This document shows, in pieces, positions 26,797 to 34,758 of a stretch of 64,000 nucleotides of DNA. The stretch is from Croceibacterium_A sp964439725 (lineage in GTDB: Bacteria > Pseudomonadota > Alphaproteobacteria > Sphingomonadales > Sphingomonadaceae), in contig CAYTPY010000001.1 of NCBI GenBank assembly GCA_964439725.1, positions 34,240 through 98,239 on the forward strand, in the 5' to 3' direction. The position numbers were made by a program, and so were the translations under genes. Numbering within the stretch: position 1 is the first letter of the stretch; every line of letters starts with the position of its first letter. The notes below the pieces were generated by a model, which was not told the origin of the DNA, ran no database searches, and saw only the letters and a list, made by a program, of their open reading frames with translations.

Positions 26797-26840
26797 TTAC
26801 CCCTCCCTCGGCGCCGCTTTGCCGCGGCTTACCTGCGAAT

Positions 26841-26852
26841 GTTAGCGCTAAC
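26841..26852. promoter_or_regulatory. LacI-type operator GTTAGCGCTAAC
   Basis: A perfect 12-bp palindrome 45 bp upstream of the sugar-porter ATG. It includes the TAG stop of the upstream GH5 gene, so a regulatory site and a stop codon share bases. Confidence 0.8.
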
Positions 26853-27888
26853 GTATGACGGGCCGTTCCGGCTGGCAAGCGGGATTAGTGCCAGCCAGTT
26901 CACGCAGTTTCGACCGCAGCAGCTTGCCGGAATCGGTAAGGTCGTCGTCCGTCCATCCCGACAGCTTGGTGCCCGGCTTGAGCGCGGCGCTGCTCTCGTC
27001 CTTGTCGCCGATCGACCAGGCCATCCAGCCGATGTTCCGCTCTTCCGCCCAGTCCCACCACCGCTCGCTTTCCGCGTAGTCCAGCGGCCCGTCTCCCGTC
27101 GCCTCTACCGTCCCGAACTCGGTGATGAGCAAGGCGAGGCCTTTGTCCAGCGCCGCGTCGCCCTTGTCGCGCAGGTCCTGGCGGTGCGTCCCGGCATAAT
27201 AGTGCAGCGTATAGGCGGTGTTGCTGGTCATCAGCGGATCGGCCGCCGCGATGTCCACGTCCTGGCTCCAGCTCGGGCTGCCGGCGATCACCAGGTTGTC
27301 GGGATCGATGCCGCGGATCGCGGCGATGATTCGCTCGTGATAGGGCTTCACGTCGCGCGACCAGTCGACCCCGTCGCGCAGGGGCTCGTTGAACGGCTCA
27401 TAGATCAGGTTAGGCAAGTGCCCGTACTTTTCCGCGATGGCGGTCAGGAAGCGCTCCGCCTGGTCCGGGTAGGCGCGGTGCGCATGCCAGTCGACGATCA
27501 CGTAGAGCCCGTTTGCCACCGCCGCCTCGATCACCGTGCTGGCTTTGGCCAGCTCGCGATCGAAATGGTGGAGAGCGCTGTCCTCGCCTTCCGCGGCAAT
27601 GGCCGCGCGGACGACATCGACTTTCCAGTCCTTGGCCAGCCACTCGACCGTCTCCGCCGCATAGTACTGCGGCGCCCACTGCGACCAGAACAGGCTCATG
27701 CCGCGCAAAGTCACCGGCTCGCCGTGTGCGCCGACGATCTTGCCGTCCTGCACCGCAAGCGGCCCATGGCAAGCCACCGGAGTGCCATCCGGCGCGGCAC
27801 TGATGGCCGGTGTGCTTGCCCCGGCAGCCGTGCCCGGGAGGCACAGCGCGAGTGCCAGAGGCGCGAAGATCAGGCGTCTCGAGTTCAT
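26848..27888 (-). CDS. GH5 endo-beta-1,4-glucanase-like hydrolase, exported
   Basis: A 346-residue GH5 protein with a Sec signal peptide (FAPLALALCLPGTAAGA). It opens with the family strand VTLRGMSLFWSQW and has VVRAAIAAEG, VIVDWHAHRAY, the acid/base Glu in IYEPFNEPL and the nucleophile in LLITEFGTVE. The pattern is close to subfamily 2 endoglucanases; activity on cellulose, glucomannan or mixed-linkage glucan cannot be separated by sequence. It lies at the end of the ManD-KdgK-GH5 operon, with its ATG overlapping the kinase stop as ATGA. Coupling a secreted hydrolase to cytoplasmic uronate enzymes suggests one regulatory signal for all three. Confidence 0.88.
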   Translation of the reverse strand: MNSRRLIFAPLALALCLPGTAAGASTPAISAAPDGTPVACHGPLAVQDGKIVGAHGEPVTLRGMSLFWSQWAPQYYAAETVEWLAKDWKVDVVRAAIAAEGEDSALHHFDRELAKASTVIEAAVANGLYVIVDWHAHRAYPDQAERFLTAIAEKYGHLPNLIYEPFNEPLRDGVDWSRDVKPYHERIIAAIRGIDPDNLVIAGSPSWSQDVDIAAADPLMTSNTAYTLHYYAGTHRQDLRDKGDAALDKGLALLITEFGTVEATGDGPLDYAESERWWDWAEERNIGWMAWSIGDKDESSAALKPGTKLSGWTDDDLTDSGKLLRSKLRELAGTNPACQPERPVIR

Positions 27889-28832
27889 GCCGGCCTTGCT
27901 CCTTGTGTCGATTCGGCGGCCATCGCCGCGTAAGGCGCCGCGTGGTCGCGTTCCGGGATCGCGCCGTGACGCATGACCGTCCAGGCGGCGAGCCGCTGGC
28001 CATGCGCAGCCGCCCGCTCGGGCGTCAGCCCGCGCAAGCGGGCGCCCAGGTAGCCGGCGTCGAAAGCATCTCCGGCGCCGCTCGTGTCGAGGGCATGCAG
28101 CCGGGCTTCGGGCGGGGCGAGGGTTCCGTCGGGCAGCACGATCCCGTCCGCGCCGGCCTTCACGACCACCTCAGCGCAGCCCCAGGTTAGCCAATGCTCG
28201 CGGATCGTCTCGGCGGATTCGCTGGCGTCGAGGCGCATCTCGTCCTCCAGCGAGGGCAGTCCGAATGTCGCCACGGCGGCGGCACGGTCCCGCCAGACTC
28301 TCGCGGTCGCGGCATCCGGCCACAGGCGCGGCCGATAATTGCCATCGAAGGCCACTTTGCCTCCGCGACCGCGAACCTCCCGCGCCAGCGCCAGGACCGC
28401 TTCGCGACCCTCACCGGGCAGGATGGCCAGCGAGATCAACGAGAAGAACAGCAGGTCCGCCTCCCGCGCCGCCGCCAGCGCCGGCTCGATGCCCTCTGCA
28501 TGGAACAACCGCCGCGCCGCGCTTTCGCCGCGCCAGTACGCGAAAGTCCGCTCGCCGTTTTCATCGGTGGCGATGCTGTAGAGCCCGGTGGTTCGCCCGG
28601 GCTCGGTCAGGACCAGCGACACGTCCATGCCTTCGCGGCCCCACGCCTGCCGCATCGGTCCGGCGAACGGATCGCTCCCCAGCGCGGTCAGGTAAGCGAC
28701 ATCGAAGCCCAGTCGGGTGAGATGCAGCGCAACGTTGAGCGTGTCGCCGCCATAGTGGACGTCCCAGCGGCCCTGGCGCGGGGTCAGTTCGACCATCGCC
28801 TCGCCCAGGCATACGATCCGGCTGCTGCTCAC
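27885..28832 (-). CDS. kdgK: 2-keto-3-deoxygluconate kinase (PfkB family)
   Basis: A PfkB/ribokinase-family sugar kinase of about 315 residues. The N-terminal pattern IVCLGEAMVELTP and HYGGDTLNVALHLTRLG is that of KDG kinases, and the C-terminal anion hole and catalytic base are in LDTSGAGDAFDAGYLGA. It should phosphorylate KDG, the product of the neighbouring ManD, to KDPG. The GTG at 28832 follows a GGGGA sequence and gives a normal N-terminus; another GTG at 28859 would overlap ManD by 13 bp. The stop overlaps the GH5 ATG. KDPG aldolase, needed for the next step, is not in the window. Confidence 0.92.
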   Translation of the reverse strand: MSSSRIVCLGEAMVELTPRQGRWDVHYGGDTLNVALHLTRLGFDVAYLTALGSDPFAGPMRQAWGREGMDVSLVLTEPGRTTGLYSIATDENGERTFAYWRGESAARRLFHAEGIEPALAAAREADLLFFSLISLAILPGEGREAVLALAREVRGRGGKVAFDGNYRPRLWPDAATARVWRDRAAAVATFGLPSLEDEMRLDASESAETIREHWLTWGCAEVVVKAGADGIVLPDGTLAPPEARLHALDTSGAGDAFDAGYLGARLRGLTPERAAAHGQRLAAWTVMRHGAIPERDHAAPYAAMAAESTQGARPA

Positions 28833-28846
28833 CCCCCGGTCCCCAT

Positions 28847-30055
28847 TTACCAGTTCCACAAGGTCCCGTCCTCCAGCCGGGCGACCGGCAGGCAGGCGGG
28901 ATTGTAGGGGTACTTGGCTGCGAGCGCTTCGTCGATTTCGACCCCGTGGCCGGGGGCCTCGCCGCAGATCAGGTAGCCGTCCTCGAAGCGGTAATCGTGC
29001 GGGAAGACCGCGTCGGTCTCATCGGTGTGGCGCATGTATTCCTGGATGCCGAAATTCGGCACCCAGGTGTCGAAATGCAGCGCCGCGCCCATGCACACCG
29101 GGCTGAGGTCGGTCGCCCCGTGGCTGCCGGTGCGCACCTGGTACAGCGCCGCGAGGTCGGCGATGCGGCGCAAGTGCGTGATCCCGCCGGCGTGGACCAC
29201 GGTGGCGCGGATGTAGTCGATAAGCTGCTCTTCGATGAGCTGCTTGCAGTCCCAGATCGTGTTGAACACTTCGCCCACGGCGAGCGGGGTGGTGGTATGA
29301 CGGCGGATGTGGCGGAACGCCTCCTGGTTCTCGGCCGGAGTGCAGTCCTCCATCCAGAACAGCCGGTAGGGCTCCAGCGCCTTGCCGAGCTGCGCCGCTT
29401 CGTTCGGCGTCAGCCGGTGGTGCACGTCGTGGAGCAGCTCGCGCTCGAAGCCGTAAGTATCGCGCAGCTTCTCGAACAGCTTGGGCACGAAGTTCAGGTA
29501 CTTGGGCGTGTCCCAAACCGTCTGCGTCGGCAGGCGCGCATCGGCCGGTTCGTAGTACATGTCGCCGCGCCCGATGCCATAAGCCTTGTCGATTCCGGGA
29601 ATGCCGCTCTGCGCGCGGATCGCGCGGTATCCCAGGTCGATGTACTTGCCGACCGCGTCGGCCGTCTCTTCGAGATCGCGACCATTGGCGTGGCCATAGA
29701 CCAGCACCCGGTCGCGGCTGCGCCCGCCGAGAAGCTGGTAGAGCGGCATTCCGGCCAGCTTCCCCTTGATGTCCCACAGCGCGGTATCGACCGCCGCGAT
29801 CGCACTCATCGTCACCGGCCCGCGCCGCCAGTACGCCCCCCGGTAGAGGTACTGCCACACATCCTCGATCCGCTGCGGATCCATGCCGATCAAGCAGGGG
29901 ATCACGTGGTCGGTGAGATAGGAGGCGACCGCCAGCTCGCGGCCGTTCAGCGTCGCGTCGCCGATGCCCGTCACGCCCGCGTCGGTCTCGATCTTGAGCG
30001 TCACGAAATTGCGGCCGGGGCACGTCACGATCACCCTTGCCGACGTAATTCTCAT
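28847..30055 (-). CDS. manD: D-mannonate dehydratase, enolase superfamily
   Basis: A 402-residue ManD that dehydrates D-mannonate to 2-keto-3-deoxygluconate. Starting at MRITSARVIVTCPG, every catalytic position I recall for the Novosphingobium aromaticivorans enzyme matches by number: Tyr159, metal ligands Asp210, Glu236 and Glu262, and the acid/base His212 (HDVHH). The C-terminus PVARLEDGTLWNW is also characteristic. The start at 30055 was chosen from this alignment instead of one 19 codons upstream. It heads the operon with KdgK and GH5 and is divergent from uxaC, with a LacI-type operator between. This is the enolase-superfamily enzyme, not the UxuA type. Confidence 0.97.
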   Translation of the reverse strand: MRITSARVIVTCPGRNFVTLKIETDAGVTGIGDATLNGRELAVASYLTDHVIPCLIGMDPQRIEDVWQYLYRGAYWRRGPVTMSAIAAVDTALWDIKGKLAGMPLYQLLGGRSRDRVLVYGHANGRDLEETADAVGKYIDLGYRAIRAQSGIPGIDKAYGIGRGDMYYEPADARLPTQTVWDTPKYLNFVPKLFEKLRDTYGFERELLHDVHHRLTPNEAAQLGKALEPYRLFWMEDCTPAENQEAFRHIRRHTTTPLAVGEVFNTIWDCKQLIEEQLIDYIRATVVHAGGITHLRRIADLAALYQVRTGSHGATDLSPVCMGAALHFDTWVPNFGIQEYMRHTDETDAVFPHDYRFEDGYLICGEAPGHGVEIDEALAAKYPYNPACLPVARLEDGTLWNW

Positions 30056-30073
30056 GCCCCAAACCCCTTTCGC

Positions 30074-30085
30074 GTTAGCGCTATC
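30074..30085. promoter_or_regulatory. LacI-type operator GTTAGCGCTATC
   Basis: The site lies in the 71-bp gap between the divergent manD and uxaC genes, 19 bp from manD and 42 bp from the proposed uxaC start. It can control both halves of the uronate pathway. Confidence 0.78.
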
Positions 30086-30126
30086 ATTGCGATAGAGCCG
30101 GTCAAAACACAAGCTGGAGAGAGGCC

Positions 30127-31518
30127 CTGCCCCGCAAGCTCGAACTGCACCCCGACCGCCTGTTCCCGGCCGACCCCGCCGTGCGAGGCATCGCGCGCGA
30201 ACTCTATGGCGAAGTCGCGGGGCTGCCGATCGTCAGCCCGCACGGCCACACCGACCCGGCCTGGTTCGCGCTGAACGAGCCGTTCGGTGACGCCGCCGCG
30301 CTGCTGCTCCAGCCCGACCACTACCTGCTGCGCATGCTCTATTCGCAAGGGGTGGCGCTCGAAGCGCTGATCGGCGAGGCGGACCCGCGCGCGGCCTGGC
30401 GCCTGTTCGCCGAGCGCTATCATCTGTTCCACGGCACCCCCTCCCGCATCTGGCTCGACTGGGTCTTTGCCGAAGCCTTCGGCATCGACGTGCGGCTCGA
30501 AGCGGAGACCGCGGATCTCTACTTCGACACGATCACCGACGCGCTGCAGCGGCCTGAGTTCCGGCCCCGGGCGCTGTTCGAGCGCTTCGACATCGAAGTC
30601 ATCGCCACCACCGAAAGCCCGCTCGACCCGCTCGACCACCACCGCGCGATCCGCGACAGCGGCTGGAACGGCCGCGTGATCACCGCCTACCGCCCCGACC
30701 CGGTCGTCGATCCCGACTTCGAGGGCTTCCAAACCAATCTCGACCGCCTGTCGGAGCTGACCGGCGAAGACTGCCGCACCTGGACCGGCTACCTCGCTGC
30801 GCACCGCAAGCGCCGCGCCTTCTTCATCGAAATGGGCGCAACCAGCAGCGACCACGGCCATCCGACCGCACAAACCGCAGACCTTTCGGCAGGCGAAGCC
30901 GAAGCGCTCTTCAACAAAGTGGCGTCCGGCAACTTCACCCCTGCCGAAGCCGAGCTGTTTCGCGCTCAAATGCTGACCGAAATGGCCGCGATGAGCCAGG
31001 ACGACGGCCTCATCATGCAGCTCCACCCCGGCAGCTTCCGCAATCACAACCGCGACCTCTTCGCCCGCTTCGGCCGCGACAAGGGCGCCGACATCCCGAT
31101 GCGCACCGACTACGTCCATGCGCTCAAGCCGCTACTCGACCGCTTCGGCAACGCGGCGGATTTCACGCTGATCCTCTTCACGCTCGACGAGAGCGCCTAT
31201 GCCCGCGAGCTGGCGCCCCTCGCCGGCCACTACCCCTGCCTGCGCCTCGGCCCGGCGTGGTGGTTCCACGACAGCCCCGAAGGCATGCGCCGCTTCCGCC
31301 GCATGACCACCGAGACCACCGGCTTCTGGAACACCGTGGGCTTCAACGACGACACCCGCGCCTTCCTGTCGATCCCCGCCCGCCACGATCTCGCCCGCCG
31401 CATCGACTGCGGTTTTCTCGCCGAGCTGGTGGCCGAGCATCGGCTCGAGGAGGACGAGGCGCACGACGTGGCGCGGGCGCTGGCCTACGACCTCGCTAAG
31501 TCGGCCTACCGATTGTGA
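30127..31518 (+). CDS. uxaC: Uronate isomerase, possible CTG start
   Basis: UxaC interconverts D-glucuronate and D-fructuronate. Typical blocks are VSPHGHTDPAWFA (metal-binding His pair), DHYLLRMLYSQG, ATTESPLDPLDHH, GHPTAQTADLS, MQLHPGSFRNHN and WFHDSPEGMRRFR. The first in-frame ATG or GTG is at 30181, but 18 upstream codons encode LHPDRLFPADPAV, which matches the conserved N-terminus of UxaC proteins. A strong GGAGAGAGG stands just before a CTG at 30127, so CTG initiation (or a sequencing change of an ATG) is proposed. With it the protein has 463 residues, normal for the family. It is followed by uxuB 7 bp later. Confidence 0.95.
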   Translation: MPRKLELHPDRLFPADPAVRGIARELYGEVAGLPIVSPHGHTDPAWFALNEPFGDAAALLLQPDHYLLRMLYSQGVALEALIGEADPRAAWRLFAERYHLFHGTPSRIWLDWVFAEAFGIDVRLEAETADLYFDTITDALQRPEFRPRALFERFDIEVIATTESPLDPLDHHRAIRDSGWNGRVITAYRPDPVVDPDFEGFQTNLDRLSELTGEDCRTWTGYLAAHRKRRAFFIEMGATSSDHGHPTAQTADLSAGEAEALFNKVASGNFTPAEAELFRAQMLTEMAAMSQDDGLIMQLHPGSFRNHNRDLFARFGRDKGADIPMRTDYVHALKPLLDRFGNAADFTLILFTLDESAYARELAPLAGHYPCLRLGPAWWFHDSPEGMRRFRRMTTETTGFWNTVGFNDDTRAFLSIPARHDLARRIDCGFLAELVAEHRLEEDEAHDVARALAYDLAKSAYRL

Positions 31519-31525
31519 GCCGAGC

Positions 31526-32896
31526 ATGAGACTCTCGAACGCGACGGTTGCCGAACACTTGGCACCCCAGATCGAGCGCTTCATTTACAACCGTTCGTCG
31601 CAGAAAGTCGGCATCGTCCACTTCGGCATCGGCGCTTTTCACCGCGCCCACCAAGCCTGGTACACCGACCGCGCGATGGATTCCGGGGAGCAAGACTGGG
31701 CGATTTCCGGCGTCTCGCTACGCTCCCCCTCCGTCGCTAACCAATTGAATCCACAGGATTGTCTCTACACCCTGACCGAGCGCAGCGGAGGCGAGGTCCG
31801 CACCCGCCTGGTCGGCTCGATCCGCGAAGTCCTGGTTGCCGGCCCCGACCGCGAAGCCATCACCGCCCGCATCGCCGCCCCCGCCTGCCAAATCGTCAGC
31901 TTCGCCATAACCGAGAAAGGCTACTGCCGCGGCCCGGCCGAAAATCTCGATAAGCCATTGGCTGAAAACGGTTTTTATCCCATCCTCGCCGATGCCCTGG
32001 AACGCCGCCGCACCGCCGGCCTGCCCGGCCTGACCCTCCTCTCCTGCGACAACCTCGCCGAAAACGGCCGCCAGCTCGAAACCCTCTTCGGCGAGTACCT
32101 CGCCCAGCGCTCCACCCCTCTCGCCTCATGGTTCGCAGCCGAATGCGCCTGCCCCGCAACGATGGTCGACCGCATCGTCCCCGCCACCACCCCGGCCGAT
32201 CTCGACGACCTGGAGCAACGCCTCGGCCTGCGCGACGAAGGCGCTGTCTTCACCGAGCGGTTCAGCCAATGGGTCATCGAAGACCGCTTCGCCGGGCCCC
32301 GCCCAGCCTGGGAGAAGCTCGGCGCGCAGCTGGTGAGCAACGTCGCGCCCTACGAAACCGCCAAGCTGCGCATGCTCAACGGCGCGCACTCGGCGGTCGC
32401 GTACCTTGGGCTCGAACGCGGCCACGAGTTCGTCCACCAGGCCATCGCGGACCTCGAACTACGCCCGTTGATCGAGCGCCTGATGCGGCAGGAGGCGGCG
32501 ACCAGCTTCACTCCGGCGCCGGGGCAAGACCTCGAGGCCTACGCCGAGGCCCTGCTCGCCCGCTTCGCCGACCCCGCGCTCAACCACCGCCTGATCCAGA
32601 TCGCGATGGACGGCAGCCAGAAGATTCCGCAGCGCTGGCTGGAAACCTTGGCCTTCCATCAGGCCCAAGGCCGCCGCTGCTCGGCCATTCTCAAAGCGCT
32701 CGCCGCTTGGCTGCGCCACGTGCGCGGTGACGTGCGGCCGGTGGACGATCCGATGGCGGGAGAGGTCCGGGCCCTGTGGCAAAGCGAAGGGCGCAGCGGG
32801 ATCGCCAGCGCTCTGTTCGGTCCGCAGGGACGTTTCGCGCGCTACTGGCAAGCGGATCGCCCCGCGCTGGAGGAACTTACGGCAAAGCTCGCCTAG
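31526..32896 (+). CDS. uxuB: Fructuronate reductase / mannitol dehydrogenase family
   Basis: A 456-residue long-chain mannitol dehydrogenase family protein. It has the N-terminal nucleotide-binding strand (KVGIVHFGIGAFHRAHQAWY), ISGVSLRSPSV, the Lys-containing catalytic region (MLNGAHSAVAYLG) and the C-terminal helical domain. Next to UxaC and ManD, reduction of D-fructuronate to D-mannonate (UxuB) is the best assignment; tagaturonate or mannitol activity is less likely. It forms a two-gene operon with uxaC. Its TAG stop overlaps the TAG of the convergent MFS gene within a single CTAG. Confidence 0.93.
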   Translation: MRLSNATVAEHLAPQIERFIYNRSSQKVGIVHFGIGAFHRAHQAWYTDRAMDSGEQDWAISGVSLRSPSVANQLNPQDCLYTLTERSGGEVRTRLVGSIREVLVAGPDREAITARIAAPACQIVSFAITEKGYCRGPAENLDKPLAENGFYPILADALERRRTAGLPGLTLLSCDNLAENGRQLETLFGEYLAQRSTPLASWFAAECACPATMVDRIVPATTPADLDDLEQRLGLRDEGAVFTERFSQWVIEDRFAGPRPAWEKLGAQLVSNVAPYETAKLRMLNGAHSAVAYLGLERGHEFVHQAIADLELRPLIERLMRQEAATSFTPAPGQDLEAYAEALLARFADPALNHRLIQIAMDGSQKIPQRWLETLAFHQAQGRRCSAILKALAAWLRHVRGDVRPVDDPMAGEVRALWQSEGRSGIASALFGPQGRFARYWQADRPALEELTAKLA

Positions 32897-34473
32897 ATGC
32901 CGGTGGCGTCGAAGGTATGGCCGTCGGGATCGAGATCGCGCAAGTCCCGCCCCCGCGTCTCCTTGCCGTACCAGGCAACCAGCCCCAGCGCCGCAGCCGT
33001 GGGGAACAGAATCGCCACCGATACCAGCCCCAGAGCCGGCACCAGCGCCATCACCGCCAGGACCTGCGCGATCAGCCCGCCCGCCTTGCTGCACGCGGCG
33101 ACCGTGCCCGTCGTCCGCCCGCGGATGCGTAGCGGGAAGCTCTCGGCCGTATAGGGCAGCAGCATCGCGATCATCGCGTTCGTGCCGATGATGAGCAGCG
33201 CGACGGGAATGACGGGGCTGCCCTGCCCTGCGATCTCGAGCCGCAGCAGCAGGATCAACCCGACGATCGTCACCCCGATCGATCCCGCCACCGACCACTT
33301 CGTGCTCCAGCGGCTATAGGCCCAAGCGGCGATGAAGATCGTCGGCAGCGCGATCAGCGCGGACTGTGCCAGCAAAGTGCTGACCAGCTTCATCTCGTAG
33401 CCCTTGTCAACGAGGTCGGCCGGAAGCCACAGCAGCAGGCCGAAGTTGACGAGGCCGTAGCAGGTCGCCGCCAGGCTCAGCGCCAGCAGCTTGCCGAAGA
33501 ACGCCTGGCCGGTGAGCGCGGTGGCCTTGCCGCGGGCGAGCTCGCGCACCTCGTCGGCACGCGTGGCACGCGCTTCCGCACCGAAGCGCGCCATCACTCG
33601 CCGCGCCTCTTCCTTGCGTCCGCGCGCGAGCAGGAACTTGGCCGATTCGGGAATGAAGCCGCCCAGCATCACCAGGATCAATCCGGTCGGCAGGTTGAGC
33701 AGCCACAGGATGCGCCACGAATAGATCGGCTCGAGCAACGCCGCCGCCGCGCTTGCTGCGAAATAGCCCCCGATCGAGCCGAGCCCGCCGACCAGCACCA
33801 GGCTCCAGCCGCGATGCTTGCTCGGCATCATCTCGGCGAGGAGCGCATACGTCACCGGAAGCATGCCTCCCGCCGCCGCCCCCATCATGAAGCACATCCC
33901 CAGGTTCCAAGCGAACGAAGGCATCGCCCCGCAGATCGAGGTGCCGACGAAGAACACCGCCGAAAGCAGGATCGAAGCCTTTCGCCCGTAGATGTCCGCG
34001 ATCGCGCCCCAGAGGATCGAACCCACGACCGTGCCGGCAAGCGCCGACAGCGGCAGCCACGAGGCGTAGGCCTGGCCGATCGCGTATTCGCTCTTCATCC
34101 CGGGCAGCGTGAAGCCGAGGCTGGCCGGCTTCATCACGTCGATCACCAGCGCGACCACGAGTACCGCCATCAGCCGCCAGTGTGCCGCCGAGAGCGGCGC
34201 ATCCTCGGGCGGTGAAACGACGATCTCCTGCGAGGCAGCGATCTGCTGGGAGACGTTACGCGGCAGCAGGCCATATGCGGCGACACCGCAGCCCCCAATA
34301 ATCAGGACCATCCCCCAGACCATGTCGGGCCCCATGGGCATGCCCGCGAGGCGGAAGCCCATGTCCTTGCCCATCATGAACATCGGGATGTGCATCAAGA
34401 CCCCGGCCGTGACTCCCGCCACGCCCAGGACGAACGCCCACAGCCCCCGCCGATCCTGCAAGACTGTCGTCAA
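32893..34473 (-). CDS. MFS transporter, probable uronate or aldonate carrier
   Basis: A carrier of about 526 residues. The core resembles sugar/organic acid MFS proteins: GSILWGAIADIYGRKASILL, GGMLPVTYALLAEMMPSKHRG, FIPESAKFLLARGR, and PYTAESFPLRIRGRTTG. Unusually, two extra hydrophobic segments (FVLGVAGVTAGVLMHIPMFM and VWGMVLIIGGCGVAAYG) precede the normal first helix, giving about 14 segments. The start is probably the TTG at 34473, since GGAGGGG stands just before it; no ATG is suitable. A LacI-type operator 64 bp upstream puts it in the regulon. The substrate is unknown; it could bring in an aldonate, uronate or oligosaccharide. Confidence 0.87.
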   Translation of the reverse strand: MTTVLQDRRGLWAFVLGVAGVTAGVLMHIPMFMMGKDMGFRLAGMPMGPDMVWGMVLIIGGCGVAAYGLLPRNVSQQIAASQEIVVSPPEDAPLSAAHWRLMAVLVVALVIDVMKPASLGFTLPGMKSEYAIGQAYASWLPLSALAGTVVGSILWGAIADIYGRKASILLSAVFFVGTSICGAMPSFAWNLGMCFMMGAAAGGMLPVTYALLAEMMPSKHRGWSLVLVGGLGSIGGYFAASAAAALLEPIYSWRILWLLNLPTGLILVMLGGFIPESAKFLLARGRKEEARRVMARFGAEARATRADEVRELARGKATALTGQAFFGKLLALSLAATCYGLVNFGLLLWLPADLVDKGYEMKLVSTLLAQSALIALPTIFIAAWAYSRWSTKWSVAGSIGVTIVGLILLLRLEIAGQGSPVIPVALLIIGTNAMIAMLLPYTAESFPLRIRGRTTGTVAACSKAGGLIAQVLAVMALVPALGLVSVAILFPTAAALGLVAWYGKETRGRDLRDLDPDGHTFDATGI

Positions 34474-34536
34474 AACCCCTCCGGCCCCTTCTCCGCCCAA
34501 GCGGCACGAAGACGCCCTGCCCTTAGACCATGGAGA

Positions 34537-34548
34537 GTTAGCGCTATC
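34537..34548. promoter_or_regulatory. LacI-type operator GTTAGCGCTATC
   Basis: The sixth copy of the motif, identical to the manD/uxaC site, 64 bp upstream of the proposed TTG start of the MFS gene. It marks the right edge of the regulon in this window. Confidence 0.75.
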
Positions 34549-34633
34549 AACGCTTCGAGTTTCCCGCAGGAGTGCGAACCTCAACCGCCTATTCAGCAAG
34601 GAAGGGAAATCGCCGCTTCATAGGCCCCGGAAG

Positions 34634-34649
34634 GCTCCCCGCGGGGAGC
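34634..34649. other. 16-bp perfect palindrome, possible terminator stem
   Basis: GCTCCCCGCGGGGAGC lies in the 285-bp gap between the MFS start and the stop of the metallo-beta-lactamase-fold gene. On the minus strand it is 110 bp after that stop. No T-run follows. The rest of the gap holds no recognisable gene. Confidence 0.35.
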
Positions 34650-34758
34650 TCAGCCCCGGGATAAAGCTCGCGGCAAGGGGGCCCAGGAGACCGTACCGAC
34701 CTGCACTGCAGGCGCAGCACGCCTGCCCGATACGGCCCCACTAGGCCCCATGAGTGAC

